Shown piece by piece: positions 43,777 to 52,731 of a stretch of 64,000 nt of DNA. The notes under the pieces were generated by a model. That model did no database searches. It was not told where the DNA came from and saw only the letters and a list, made by a program, of their open reading frames with translations. Origin of the DNA: Cellulomonas hominis (GTDB lineage: Bacteria; Actinomycetota; Actinomycetes; Actinomycetales; Cellulomonadaceae); assembly GCF_014201095.1 (NCBI RefSeq), contig NZ_JACHDN010000001.1, positions 2,170,001-2,234,000 on the forward strand, given 5' to 3'. Position 1 is the first letter of the stretch; every line of letters begins with the position of its first letter. Both the position numbers and the translations under genes were made by a program.

Positions 43777-44469
43777 ATGCGTGTCGTGATCGCGAGCGGC
43801 GCGGGCCGCTACGCCGACCCGTGGCACCCGTTCGCCGCCACCAGCGCGTGCGTCGCCCGGATCCTGCGGGAGTCGGGCGCGCAGGTGCGGACCGACGACG
43901 ACGTCGACCGGGCGATGACGGCGCTCGACGGGGTGGACCTGCTCGTCGTGAACGCAGGAGACCCCTGGCGCTCCGGGCCCGGCGACGACGGTCCGGAGTC
44001 TCCGGACGTGCCGGGAGGTGGCACCGCGCCGCCACCGCGGGAGTCCCTGGACGGCTTCGGCCGCGCCCTGGACCGGGGGATCGGCGTGCTGGCGCTGCAC
44101 TCGGCGTGCGCCTCGATGCGGGACTACCCGCAGTGGGCGCTCGCTGTGGGCCGCGTCTGGTTGCCGGGTGTCTCGTTCCACCCGCCCGCGGACGAGGCGC
44201 TGATCCACGGCGGGGAGCTCGAGGGCAGGCCGATCGCGGGCTTCCGGGTGTGGGACGAGCGGTACTGCCGCCTGCAGCAGGTCGGGGAGAGCACCGTGGT
44301 CGCGCAGCACGACGGCGCAGCCGGCCCGGAGCCGACCGCCTGGGTGCGTCGTCAGGGCCGGTCGCGGGTGGCGGTGGACGTGCTGGGCCACGACGAGCGG
44401 TCGTACGAGTCCGCCGGTCACCGGGCTCTCCTGGTGACGCTGGCACGCTGGGCGGCGGCCCGGGCCTGA
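43777..44469 (+). CDS. ThuA-like domain protein
   Basis: 230 aa protein with the ThuA (trehalose utilisation, class I glutamine-amidotransferase-like) fold: MRVVIASGAGRYADPWHPFA, LDGVDLLVVNAGDPWRSG, GVLALHSACASMRDYPQWAL, VSFHPPADEALIHGGELEGR. The family is linked to disaccharide (3-keto-glycoside) metabolism, but the exact reaction is not settled. It stands alone between the nucleoside-type operon and the two-component genes. ATG 43777 follows a purine-rich GGGTGG stretch and starts at the conserved strand. Confidence 0.82.
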   Translation: MRVVIASGAGRYADPWHPFAATSACVARILRESGAQVRTDDDVDRAMTALDGVDLLVVNAGDPWRSGPGDDGPESPDVPGGGTAPPPRESLDGFGRALDRGIGVLALHSACASMRDYPQWALAVGRVWLPGVSFHPPADEALIHGGELEGRPIAGFRVWDERYCRLQQVGESTVVAQHDGAAGPEPTAWVRRQGRSRVAVDVLGHDERSYESAGHRALLVTLARWAAARA

Positions 44470-44489
44470 CGGGCCGCGGCACGCGGCAC

Positions 44490-44640
44490 CGTCCGCGGGA
44501 GGCGTCGTCGGCCGCGCCCGGCACGTAGCCGACGGTGATGACCACCGCGACGGTGTCGCCGGTGGAGTCCGTGACCTCGTAGGTGACCGGCGACGGGTCC
44601 ACGACGAACCCCTCCTCCGGTGCGAACCGCCCTGGCCGAC
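44490..44640 (-). pseudogene. Fragment resembling a CshA-type surface fibril repeat
   Basis: On the minus strand one frame reads RFAPEEGFVVDPSPVTYEVT then DSTGDTVAVVITVGYVPGAA. The pattern PVTYEVTDSTGDTVAVVITV is the core of CshA/Ig-like repeats of Gram-positive fibrillar adhesins. There is no start codon, no surrounding gene and no sorting signal, so it is at best the debris of a surface-protein gene. About 250 bases between the ThuA gene and the kinase gene hold nothing else recognisable. Confidence 0.4.
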
Positions 44641-44723
44641 GCCGGCGACGATGAGCTCGAGCGCGGCCGTCTGCCCCTCGTAGCCATCGGTGCTCCGGAC
44701 CACCGACGTGGCACGATGCCGGG

Positions 44724-46061
44724 ATGGTGACCTCGCGCGCGCCGGGGCGGTCCCTCGGGCACCGGCCGTCGCGCGCCGACGTCGCGGTCGCGGCGGTCAC
44801 CGGAGTGCTCGCGGTCGCGGGTCTGCTCGCGCTGCCGCTGCTCTCGGCCGTGGAGCCGGACCCGGGCGAGCAGGCGGCGCCGGAGGTCCCGGTCGGCTCG
44901 GGTGCCTGGTGGGCGGTGCTGCTCGCGCTGGTCACGCAGGCGGTCGCGCTGGCGTGGGTGCGGTCGCGGCCGCGCACGGTCCTGGTCGCGGTGTCGGCCG
45001 CGACCGTGGTGGCCGCTCTCGCGGCGGGCGCCGGTGCGGGCGGCCTGACCAGCCTGGCCGTGCTGGTCGCGTTGTTCCGGGGCGGCGTCGCGGTGCCGAT
45101 GGCACGCCTGCGCGGGGTGCTGCCCGTGGTGCTGGCGCTGCTGGCCGCCGACGGCGCCCTGCGCGGGACCGGGTTCTCCGGCAGCGGGCCGCTGCTGCTG
45201 GCGTCGGCCGTCGCGCAGGCGGTCGTCGTCGTCGCCCTGCCGCTCGGCACCGCGCTCGTCGTGGCGTCCCGCCGGGCCGTGCGCGCGGCGCAGGCGGGCG
45301 AGCTGCGCGCCCTCGCCCGGGAGCGGGACGCCCTGGTGCGCACGGCAGTCGCCGCCGAGCGCACCGCGATGGCCCGCGAGCTGCACGACATCGCGGCGCA
45401 CCACCTGTCGGGGATCGCGCTGATGGCCTCGGCGATCGACCGGCAGATCGACACCGACCCGGACGCGGCCCACCAGGGCGTGCGTGCGGTGCGCGACCAG
45501 AGCCGGGTGGTGCTGCAGGACCTGCGGCGGCTGGTCGGGCTCCTGCGGGAGGAGGACGCGGCGGACACGGAGGCCGCCTCCCTCGCCGGGGTGCCCGGCC
45601 TGGTCGCCGCGGCCGGGGCCGGGGCGCCGGAGTCCGCTCGCGCCACCGTCGAGGTGCTCCGCGCCGACGGCGTCGCGGGGGAGCTCGGCCGGGGCGTCGG
45701 GCCGCTCGGGCAGCTGACCGCCTACCGCATGGTGCAGGAGGGGCTGGCCAACGCGCGCGCCCACGCACCGGGCGCCCCCTGTCGCGTGACGGTGGACGAC
45801 CGCGCCCCCGACGCCGTCGTGGTGACCGTGCGCAACGGCCCGCCCGCGGCCGCGCCCGAGCCGGGCGAGCGGCCCCACCGTGGCCACGGCCTGCGCGGGA
45901 TGCGCGAGCGCGCGGACCTGGTCGGTGCCGCGCTCCGCCACGGCCCCACGCCGGACGGCGGCTGGGAGGTGCGGCTGACCGTGCCGCGCGACCCGGCCGG
46001 ACCGCCGGGCCCGCAGGACCGACCCGAGCCCGCACCCCCGACCCCCGGAGCCGCCCCGTGA
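44724..46061 (+). CDS. Sensor histidine kinase (NarX/DesK type, HisKA_3)
   Basis: 445 aa membrane kinase. Five or six helices fill residues 20-190. The phosphoacceptor block is ERTAMARELHDIAAHHLSGI, with the His in ELHD, followed by the dimerisation helix. The ATPase part has YRMVQEGLANARAHAPGAPC (N-box) and HRGHGLRGMRERADLVGAAL (G-box). This kind of short extracellular sensor usually detects envelope stress or cell-wall antibiotics in actinobacteria. GTGA overlap with the response-regulator gene. An ABC exporter is encoded just downstream. Confidence 0.9.
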   Translation: MVTSRAPGRSLGHRPSRADVAVAAVTGVLAVAGLLALPLLSAVEPDPGEQAAPEVPVGSGAWWAVLLALVTQAVALAWVRSRPRTVLVAVSAATVVAALAAGAGAGGLTSLAVLVALFRGGVAVPMARLRGVLPVVLALLAADGALRGTGFSGSGPLLLASAVAQAVVVVALPLGTALVVASRRAVRAAQAGELRALARERDALVRTAVAAERTAMARELHDIAAHHLSGIALMASAIDRQIDTDPDAAHQGVRAVRDQSRVVLQDLRRLVGLLREEDAADTEAASLAGVPGLVAAAGAGAPESARATVEVLRADGVAGELGRGVGPLGQLTAYRMVQEGLANARAHAPGAPCRVTVDDRAPDAVVVTVRNGPPAAAPEPGERPHRGHGLRGMRERADLVGAALRHGPTPDGGWEVRLTVPRDPAGPPGPQDRPEPAPPTPGAAP

Positions 46062-46729
46062 CCCGCGTCCTCGTGGCCGACGACCAGCCGCTCGTCCGCG
46101 CCGGCCTGACCGCCCTGATCGACGCCGAGCCCGACCTCGAGGTCGTGGGCGCCGCCGCCGACGGCGACGAGGCGCTGGCGCTCGCCCGCAGCCTCGCGCC
46201 CGACGTCGTGTGCCTGGACGTCCGGATGCCGGGCCGCGACGGGATCAGCGTGGCGCGGGAGCTGTGCGGCCCGGACGTCGAGCACCCGGTGCCGGTGCTC
46301 GTGCTCACGACGTTCGACCTGGACGAGTACGTGTTCGGGGCGCTCGAGGCGGGCGCGTCCGGCTTCCTGCTCAAGGACGCCGAGCCGGAGACGATCGTGC
46401 ACGCGGTCCGGCAGGTCGCCGCGGGCCTCGGCACGCTCGACCAGGCGCTGACGCACCGGGTGCTGCGGGAGTTCGCGGGCCGGCGGCGGCTCCAGCCGGT
46501 GACGGCGCAGCGGGGCGCGGAGGTGCTGACGGCGCGGGAGGCGGAGATCCTCCAGCTGCTCGCGCAGGGGATGTCGAACGAGGAGATCGCGGCGACGCTC
46601 GTGGTCGAGGTGTCGACCGTGAAGTCCCACCTGGCGCGGATGATGCCGAAGCTCGGCGTGCGCTCGCGGCTGCAGGCGGTCGTCTGGGCGTACCAGAACC
46701 GCGTCGTGGCGGTGCCGGAGCCGGAGTAG
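46058..46729 (+). CDS. NarL/LuxR-family response regulator
   Basis: 223 aa. Receiver domain TRVLVADDQPLVRAGLTALI with phosphoacceptor Asp54 (VVCLDVRMPG) and Lys in FLLKDAEPE. C-terminal LuxR-type HTH VLTAREAEILQLLAQGMSNE and EIAATLVVEVSTVKSHLARM. The cognate kinase gene overlaps at GTGA. The likely target is the promoter of the downstream ABC pair, whose 140-base leader carries repeats of the CCTGC/GCAGG kind. Confidence 0.93.
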   Translation: MTRVLVADDQPLVRAGLTALIDAEPDLEVVGAAADGDEALALARSLAPDVVCLDVRMPGRDGISVARELCGPDVEHPVPVLVLTTFDLDEYVFGALEAGASGFLLKDAEPETIVHAVRQVAAGLGTLDQALTHRVLREFAGRRRLQPVTAQRGAEVLTAREAEILQLLAQGMSNEEIAATLVVEVSTVKSHLARMMPKLGVRSRLQAVVWAYQNRVVAVPEPE

Positions 46730-46751
46730 GTCCACCCACGGGACCAGCGCC

Positions 46752-46823
46752 TGCGTCGAAGGATGCAGGCCGCGGGGTTGCGTCGTCGGCGTCTGGAGGG
46801 TGACGGCCCGTCGTTCCTAGCGT
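46752..46823 (+). promoter_or_regulatory. Putative regulated promoter of the ABC exporter genes
   Basis: The gap between the response-regulator gene and the ABC gene holds an inverted repeat with CCTGC/GCAGG arms around a 10-base centre (about 46750-46769). A TTGCGTCGTCGG stretch follows, then TAGCGT at 46818-46823, a plausible -10. It looks like a site for the upstream LuxR-type regulator. No clear -35 is seen. Confidence 0.35.
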
Positions 46824-46870
46824 GGCGAGCGAGAAGAAGGACCCCCTCGCGCCGACCTCCGGAGGACACC

Positions 46871-47650
46871 ATGACGCTCCCCGCACCGACCACCGAGCAG
46901 CCCGCCGAGCAGCCCGCCGCGGGCACCGAACCGGCCGTCCGGCTGGTGCAGGTGCGCCGCTCGTACCCGAGCGGCCGCGGCTCGGTCGAGGCGCTCGCGG
47001 GCGTCTCGCTGGCGCTGCCGCCCGGCTCCGCCACCGCGATCATGGGCCCGTCGGGGTCCGGCAAGTCCACCCTGCTGAACTGCGCGGCGGGCCTCGACCG
47101 GCCGACCGGCGGGCAGGTGCTGATCGGCGGCGACGACCTCACCGCGATGTCCCCGGACGCCGTCACGCGGCTGCGCCGGGAGCGGATCGGCTTCGTGTTC
47201 CAGTCGTACAACCTCGTCGGGCACCTGACGGTGGCGGAGAACGTCGCGCTGCCGCTCCAGCTCGGCGGCCGCGCGCCGGACCCGCACCTGCGCCGCTACC
47301 TGATGGCCGCGGTGGGCCTGGAGGGGATGGAGGACCGGCTGCCGGGTGAGCTCTCGGGCGGCCAGGCCCAGCGCGTCGCCATCGCCAGGGCGCTCATCAC
47401 GCGGCCGGCGGTCGTGTTCGCCGACGAGCCGACCGGCGCGCTCGACTCCCACACCGGCGCGCAGGTGCTGGACGTGCTGCGCACCACCGCGGCGACTCTG
47501 CGCCAGACGCTGGTGCTCGTCACCCACGACGCCCGGGTGGCGGCGACCGCGGACCGGGTGCTGTTCCTGGCCGACGGCCTCGTCGTCGGCCACCTCGACG
47601 CGCCGGGCGTCGACCAGATCACCGACCGCATGCTCGAGCTGGGGCGGTGA
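46871..47650 (+). CDS. ABC transporter ATP-binding protein (MacB/LolD type)
   Basis: 259 aa. Walker A MGPSGSGKSTLLNCAAGLDR, Q-loop IGFVFQSYNLVGHLTVAENV, signature ELSGGQAQRVAIARALITRP, Walker B VVFADEPTGALD, switch LVLVTHDARVAATADRVLFL. All are typical of the MacB/LolD/FtsE ATPases that work with FtsX-fold permeases in resistance or lipoprotein export. GGAGGA precedes ATG 46871. The stop overlaps the permease start. Confidence 0.93.
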   Translation: MTLPAPTTEQPAEQPAAGTEPAVRLVQVRRSYPSGRGSVEALAGVSLALPPGSATAIMGPSGSGKSTLLNCAAGLDRPTGGQVLIGGDDLTAMSPDAVTRLRRERIGFVFQSYNLVGHLTVAENVALPLQLGGRAPDPHLRRYLMAAVGLEGMEDRLPGELSGGQAQRVAIARALITRPAVVFADEPTGALDSHTGAQVLDVLRTTAATLRQTLVLVTHDARVAATADRVLFLADGLVVGHLDAPGVDQITDRMLELGR

Positions 47651-49575
47651 GCGGCATGTGGTCCTCCGCCGTCTCCGCCGTCCGCGTCCACCGCGCGAGC
47701 CTCGCCGGCAGCGCGCTCGTCGTCGTCCTGGCGGCGGCGCTGCTCACGGCGACCGGGGCCTGGGTCGAGGCGGGTGCCCGGCTGTCCGGCTCCGCGGGTG
47801 CCGCCTCCGACCCGGCCGCGTCGATGCTGCTCGCCGTGGCGTCGTCGTTCGCCGGCACGGCCGTGCTCATCGCCCTGCTCGTGGTGGCCTCGACGTTCGC
47901 CGGCGCCCTGCGCCCGCGGTCCCGGGAGTTCGCCCTGCTCCGCGCAGTCGGCGCGACCACCGCGCAGGTCCGGTCGTCGATCACCGCTGAGGTGCTGCTG
48001 GTGTTCCTCGTCGCAGCACCTCTGGGCACCGTGCCGGGCCTGCTCCTCGCCCCGAGGCTGACCGGCGTGCTGCAGGCCGGCGGCGTCGTGCCCGAGGGCT
48101 TCGCGATGACCCTCTCGCCGTGGCCCGTGGTCGCCGCGCTCGTCCTGCTCGTGCCGACCGCCCTGGTCGCCGCGCGGGTCGCCGCCCGCGAGAGCGCGCG
48201 GCTGAGCCCCGCCACGGCGCTCCAGCGCGCCGCGGTGGAGCGCTCCGGGCTGTCGCGCGGCCGCCGGCTCGCGGCGGGCGTGCTCGCGGGTGCCGGCCTC
48301 GCGGCCGCGGCCGTGCCGTTCGCGCTGCCCGGCCTGCTCGGCAGCGCCGCCGCGACCACATCGGCGTTCCTGCTCGTCACCGCGGCCGCGCTGGCGGGTC
48401 CGGTGCTGGTCGGCGGGGCAGCGCGCCGGGGACTGGCGCTCGGTGGGCGGGGCGCTGTCACCACGCTCGCGCTGGCGAACGCGCGCGGCTTCTCGCGCCG
48501 GCTCACCGGCGCGATCGTCCCGTTGGCGCTGCTGCTGGCGCTCGGCACCGTGCAGTCCGGGGTCAACGCGGGCCTGGTGGAGGCCGCCGGGCGCCAGGTG
48601 CGGGACGGGATCACCGCGGACCTCGTGGTCACGGACGCCGCCGGCCCCGACGACGCCGCGCGGGTCGCCGCGCTCCCGGGGGTCGCCGGCGCCGCCGTGA
48701 CCTCCCTCGTCCCCGCGCAGGTCATGACGGACGAGCCCGACGAGGACCTGCCGTTCCTGGACGGCCTGAGCTGGGAGGCCACCACGCTGCGCACCGCGCC
48801 GGCGGACGCGGGCCTGCTCGACCCGGACGTCCGGTCCGGCGACCTGGCCGACCTCCAGGCGGCGGGCACCATCGCGCTCAGCCGGGAGGCCGCCGTCACC
48901 GGGTCCGCCCGCCTCGGCGAGCCGGTGCTCGTCCGCATCGCCGGCGCGGAGCAGCAGCTCACCGTCGTCGCCCTCTACGAGCGGGGTCTCGGGCTCGGTG
49001 ACTACCTCGTGGGCGAGCACGTCGCGGCCGAGGCCGCCCGTGCCGGCGCGACGCCGGCCGGCACAGCCCTGCTCGTGCGGCTCGACGACCCGGACGCCGC
49101 GCCGGCCGTGCGCGACGCGATCGTCGCGGCCGGGTCCGAGGTCGCGGACGCCGTGGGGTATGCCGCGTCCGTGCAGGCGGCGGCGGCCGGGGAGCAGGGC
49201 CTGTCGACCTGGCTGCTGCTCGCGCTGCTCGCGTTCGTCGCGGTCGGGGCGGCCAACACGCTGGTGCTGCTGGTCCGCTCCCGCGGGCCGGAGCTGGCGC
49301 TGCTGCGCCGCACCGGGGCCACCCGCCGGCAGCTCCTGGCCATGGTGGCCGTCGAGTCCGGCCTGGCGACCCTCACGGCGCTGGCGGTGGGCCTGGCCTG
49401 CGTGCTGCCCGCGCTGGTGGGCGTGGGGCAGGGGCTGCTGGGCACGCCCCTCCCCGTGCTCGACGCCGGGGTGCTCGCCGGCCTGGCCGGGGCGGTCGCG
49501 GTGATCGGCGTGCTGGTGCCGGTCGCGGCGGCGCTGGGCGCGGTGCGCGGACGGGCGGCGGCTGCGCGGGGCTGA
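47647..49575 (+). CDS. FtsX-like ABC permease
   Basis: 642 aa membrane protein with the two FtsX-domain layout. The first domain (FAGALRPRSREFALLRAVGA, TTAQVRSSITAEVLLVFLVA) lies near residues 80-190. A large extracytoplasmic part follows, and the second domain (LVLLVRSRGPELALLRRTGA, TRRQLLAMVAVESGLATLTA) is near the C-terminus. Together with the ATPase gene it forms a mechanotransducing exporter, commonly induced by a neighbouring two-component system as here. GTGA overlap with the ATPase stop. Confidence 0.9.
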   Translation: MSGMWSSAVSAVRVHRASLAGSALVVVLAAALLTATGAWVEAGARLSGSAGAASDPAASMLLAVASSFAGTAVLIALLVVASTFAGALRPRSREFALLRAVGATTAQVRSSITAEVLLVFLVAAPLGTVPGLLLAPRLTGVLQAGGVVPEGFAMTLSPWPVVAALVLLVPTALVAARVAARESARLSPATALQRAAVERSGLSRGRRLAAGVLAGAGLAAAAVPFALPGLLGSAAATTSAFLLVTAAALAGPVLVGGAARRGLALGGRGAVTTLALANARGFSRRLTGAIVPLALLLALGTVQSGVNAGLVEAAGRQVRDGITADLVVTDAAGPDDAARVAALPGVAGAAVTSLVPAQVMTDEPDEDLPFLDGLSWEATTLRTAPADAGLLDPDVRSGDLADLQAAGTIALSREAAVTGSARLGEPVLVRIAGAEQQLTVVALYERGLGLGDYLVGEHVAAEAARAGATPAGTALLVRLDDPDAAPAVRDAIVAAGSEVADAVGYAASVQAAAAGEQGLSTWLLLALLAFVAVGAANTLVLLVRSRGPELALLRRTGATRRQLLAMVAVESGLATLTALAVGLACVLPALVGVGQGLLGTPLPVLDAGVLAGLAGAVAVIGVLVPVAAALGAVRGRAAAARG

Positions 49576-50090
49576 GCGGGGCCGGGTCCCGGCGCGGTGC
49601 CGCGCCGGCGGCCGAGGCAGGACGGGCGGCCCGCAGGGCGGCGTGCACCGGGAACCCCTCGTCCGCATGGGGGTCGTCGGCCGCCTCGAGCAGGACCATC
49701 CGGAGCGCGGTCACGGTCTCGGCCGCCTCGAGGTGGACCCGCTGCTGCCCGCTGTCTGATCCGCATCGTCCCGTGCCGGCACCGGGAGCGGGGCGGCGCT
49801 ACGGCGGCGCAGGGCCGGGGTCGGTGCAGAGGGCGATCCTCGTCCGACCGCGCGCCGCACTCGGCGTCTCTCCCTGAGAGCGGCAAGCGGTGCGCTGGGC
49901 GGGTGGGTGCTACCCCTACGTATCGCTGAGCCGGTACACCTACCGGGCGGCCCGTCGGCACCCAGATATGGCCGGTTCTCCACCGAAGGTCCCCGGGGGC
50001 GACCCCTGGGGACCGAGGTCCCACCCGGCGCGTGCCGCCCGCGGCCTACGGTCCGGGATCTCGTCGAGCCACGTCCCTGGGAGCCTCCCG
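49576..50090. other. Intergenic region without a firm gene
   Basis: 515 bases. I see no tRNA cloverleaf or conserved RNA. On the minus strand, around 49610-49750, a frame without a start codon reads QQRVHLEAAETVTALRMVLL then EAADDPHADEGFPVHAALRA. This looks protein-like and may be the remains of a small gene, but I cannot assign it. The promoter of the RCC1 gene must lie in the right part. Confidence 0.4.
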
Positions 50091-51980
50091 ATGCCTGTCC
50101 CCTTCGTCGTCTCAGCAACCGCACTCCTGCTGACCGCCGTGCTCCCCTCGGGCGGCCCGACCTCTGGTGGCACGGTGGTGACCGTTCCTGCGGATCGCTT
50201 CGTCTTCGCTCAGGTCGCGGCCGGCGAGCAGCACACCGTCGGCCTCGCGAGCGACGGCACCGTGTGGGCGTGGGGCGACAACAGCGTCGGCCAGCTCGGT
50301 GACGGCACGTCGACGGCCTCCGCTGTGCCGACGGCGGTCGTGGGGCTGGAAGGGGTCCGCATCGTCCAGGTCGACGCCGGGTACAGCCACAGCATCGCGC
50401 TGGCAGACGACGGCCGGGTGTTCACATGGGGCTACGGCTTCTACGGGCAGCTCGGCGACGGGAGCGGCGTGACGTCGGACGTCCCCGTACAGGTCCCCCC
50501 GTCCGAGCTCGACGACCAACCGGTCGTCCTCGTGGACGCCGGACCGTATACCTCGGCCGCCGTGGGGGCGGACGGCACCGCCTATGCGTGGGGACAGGGC
50601 ACGTCCGGCCAACTCGGTGACGGGACGGGCGTCAACCGTCGAGTCCCGGTGACGGTCGACACCAGCGCGGCAGGTCCGGGTGCGAGAGTCGTCGACGTCG
50701 ACGCGGGCTGGAGACACGGGATCGCGCTGACCGACCAGGGGGAGGTTCTGACATGGGGCGACGACGCTGAGGGCCAACTCGGACGGGGGTTCGGAGGGCA
50801 GGCCATGACGCCCGTCCTCGTCTCCGGGGTGCTCGACGGTGTCGAGGTGGTGGACGTGGCAGCGGGTGGATGGCACTCGCTCGCGCTGGACGGAGCGGGG
50901 CGCGCGTACGCCTGGGGCGCGGGGGTGCAGGGACAGCTCGGTGGGGGCTCCACCAGCGGAAGCGCACTGCCCGCCCCGGTCACGTCGGGCTCGGTACGGT
51001 TCCGCGCACTCGACGGCGGCTACGAGCACTCGGTCGCCTTGTCGGCCGACGGTGTGCCCTACGTCTGGGGCGACAACGGACTGGGCGCCCTGGGTCAGCC
51101 CCACGCACCGAGCAGCCCCGTACCGGTGCCCGTGGAGCTCGGGGGCGACGGAGCGGTTCAGGTCTCGGCTGGTTGGGAGCACGTCGTCGCGCTGACGGCC
51201 GACGGCATCCCGGTGACGTGGGGGAACAACGCTGACGGACAAGCGGGCGACGGAGTGGTCGGCGGAGCCACCGGGCCGCGCCCTGCGTTGATGCCGGAGG
51301 TGCAACTGAACGTCGGCGGCGCTCCTGCTACGGACGTGTCGTGGACCGGTTCCGAGTTCCTGACGGGCGTGACCCCCGCACATGCCTCCGGAGTCGTCGA
51401 CATCGACGTCGTCCAGGGTGGGAATGGCCGCTATCCCCGCACCGTCAGTTCCCTCATTGACTCCTACACCTTCGGGACGGCCCCCGTTGTCGAAGCGTCC
51501 CCCGTCTCGGTCGTCACCCGCCCGGGTGAGATCGTGGAGCTCGCGGCGCGTGCCTCGGGCGACGAGACGCCGACGGCACAGTGGCAGCAGTGGTCGTCGG
51601 CAGACGAGAAGTGGGTCGATGTTCCTGGCCAGACCGGCTCCGGTGCGGCGACGACGCTGAGCGTCACCGCGCCGGAGGGTGGCGTCGTGCGGTACCGAGT
51701 GGTGTTCGCTAACCCGCTGGGTTCGGCTGTGTCGGAGATTGCTGAGATCACCGTGCCGATCGTGGTCGACGCCGATCAGCCCCAGCCTGGCGCGGAGCCT
51801 GGGGCTACGGGACCGGTCGCCCCCACCTCGGCTGACCGCGACGTGGCGCCTTCCGGAAGGCTTGCAGTGACTGGTGCGGGCTTGCTCGGACCGGTCATTC
51901 TCGCCGCACTCGTGCTCGCCGCGGGTCTGGTCGCGCGCAAGCTCGCTTCGAGCGGCCTTCGGGCGGGGCGCGGCGCGTAG
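50091..51980 (+). CDS. Secreted RCC1-repeat protein with LAxTG cell-wall anchor
   Basis: 629 aa surface protein. The signal peptide is VPFVVSATALLLTAVLPSGG. Seven RCC1 repeats follow, each with a WG..GQLG core: WAWGDNSVGQLGDG, FTWGYGFYGQLGDG, YAWGQGTSGQLGDG, LTWGDDAEGQLGRG, YAWGAGVQGQLGGG, YVWGDNGLGALGQ, VTWGNNADGQAGDG. Seven is the number needed to close an RCC1 propeller. Two beta-sandwich domains come next, one IPT-like (ATDVSWTGSEFLTGVTPAHA) and one Ig-like (VVTRPGEIVELAARASGDET). The C-terminus has LAVTG, a hydrophobic helix and basic residues, a sorting signal of the LAxTG type used by class E sortases. Ligand unknown. Codon choice looks less extreme in GC than in flanking genes. ATG 50091 begins the signal peptide. 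Confidence 0.85.
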   Translation: MPVPFVVSATALLLTAVLPSGGPTSGGTVVTVPADRFVFAQVAAGEQHTVGLASDGTVWAWGDNSVGQLGDGTSTASAVPTAVVGLEGVRIVQVDAGYSHSIALADDGRVFTWGYGFYGQLGDGSGVTSDVPVQVPPSELDDQPVVLVDAGPYTSAAVGADGTAYAWGQGTSGQLGDGTGVNRRVPVTVDTSAAGPGARVVDVDAGWRHGIALTDQGEVLTWGDDAEGQLGRGFGGQAMTPVLVSGVLDGVEVVDVAAGGWHSLALDGAGRAYAWGAGVQGQLGGGSTSGSALPAPVTSGSVRFRALDGGYEHSVALSADGVPYVWGDNGLGALGQPHAPSSPVPVPVELGGDGAVQVSAGWEHVVALTADGIPVTWGNNADGQAGDGVVGGATGPRPALMPEVQLNVGGAPATDVSWTGSEFLTGVTPAHASGVVDIDVVQGGNGRYPRTVSSLIDSYTFGTAPVVEASPVSVVTRPGEIVELAARASGDETPTAQWQQWSSADEKWVDVPGQTGSGAATTLSVTAPEGGVVRYRVVFANPLGSAVSEIAEITVPIVVDADQPQPGAEPGATGPVAPTSADRDVAPSGRLAVTGAGLLGPVILAALVLAAGLVARKLASSGLRAGRGA

Positions 51981-52731
51981 GGTCACCACGCGCTGCTGCG
52001 AGGGGAACGTAGAGCACCTGCATCAGGTCCGACGTCCGGAACTCGGGTGGAGCCGCAGGGCAGCCGCTCCGGCCCGGGCCGCCTCGCCTGGCCGAACCGC
52101 CACCACGACCGTCGCGGTGGCGGTTCGGCGTGTCCGGGTCGGTGCTCGCCGGGCGCAGGACCGGCACGTGACGCGATGGCATCGAGCGTTGACGCAGGCA
52201 GCCGCCTGCCCGCGGCGTGTCGGCCTGGAGGGCGCACGCACGGTGGTGCGGCTGCGCCGCGGGTGAAACCTCAGGCCGCGAGGCCCTCGCAACTGGGTGT
52301 CGCTGCGGCTCCTCGGCGGCGACGGTGGCTGCGGACGGCGCACTCGTCATCAGGGGAAACGCCGAGGAAAGCGGTGGGACGGCTTGCCCCGGCCGCGTGG
52401 GATCGGGCGGATCATCTGCTCGGACGGGGTGTTCGATTCCGCAATTGTGAGTATGTCGCGCCGCCCCCTACGCAAGTGGCCGACCGTGGGTGTCTCTCCC
52501 GGGCGCGCCCCGCCGGGCGGCAGTTCTCCATGGCGGTCACGACGCTGAGCAGGGAGTTCGGCGCATCGACGCGCCGCCGCCGCCGGTGACCCGGTGGTGA
52601 CCACCCGCGCGCCATGGCAATAGCGGATCGATTTCCACTCTACTCAAGATGACCGTCCCGGACTGCGGCATGAGGGCCCGGATAGGTTCGTCCTTCGCCT
52701 TGTCCGACCGCAGAAATGGAGTGTGAGTCCG
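51981..52731. other. Long intergenic region with a terminator, no firm gene
   Basis: 751 bases between the two surface-protein genes. Apart from the hairpin at 52091-52129 I find nothing I can support. The open frames across it are rich in Arg/Pro/Gly in the manner of non-coding GC-rich DNA. The last 100 bases must hold the promoter of the next gene, but no clear hexamers are visible. Confidence 0.5.
52091..52129 (+). terminator. Hairpin terminator after the RCC1 gene
   Basis: GCCGAACCGCCACC and its exact complement GGTGGCGGTTCGGC form a 14-bp stem with an 11-base loop, 110 bases after the RCC1 stop. No U-tract follows, as is usual for actinobacterial terminators. Confidence 0.7.

Noticed and set aside
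44932..47211. Long minus-strand open frame (759 codons) across the two-component genes
   Set aside because: Antisense to the histidine kinase, response regulator and ABC genes. The composition (Arg/Pro/Ala runs) is that of reversed high-GC coding DNA.
49597..49929. Short plus-strand frame ending in RSSSDRAPHSASLPESGK, reminiscent of frames translated across tRNA genes
   Set aside because: The DNA has no cloverleaf, no GTTCGAATC-type T-loop and no discriminator/CCA context, and the peptide has no family match that I know.
52047..52604. Several open frames of 60-180 codons on both strands between the surface-protein genes
   Set aside because: All are low-complexity Arg/Pro/Gly translations without ribosome binding sites or family features, and they overlap each other and the terminator hairpin.
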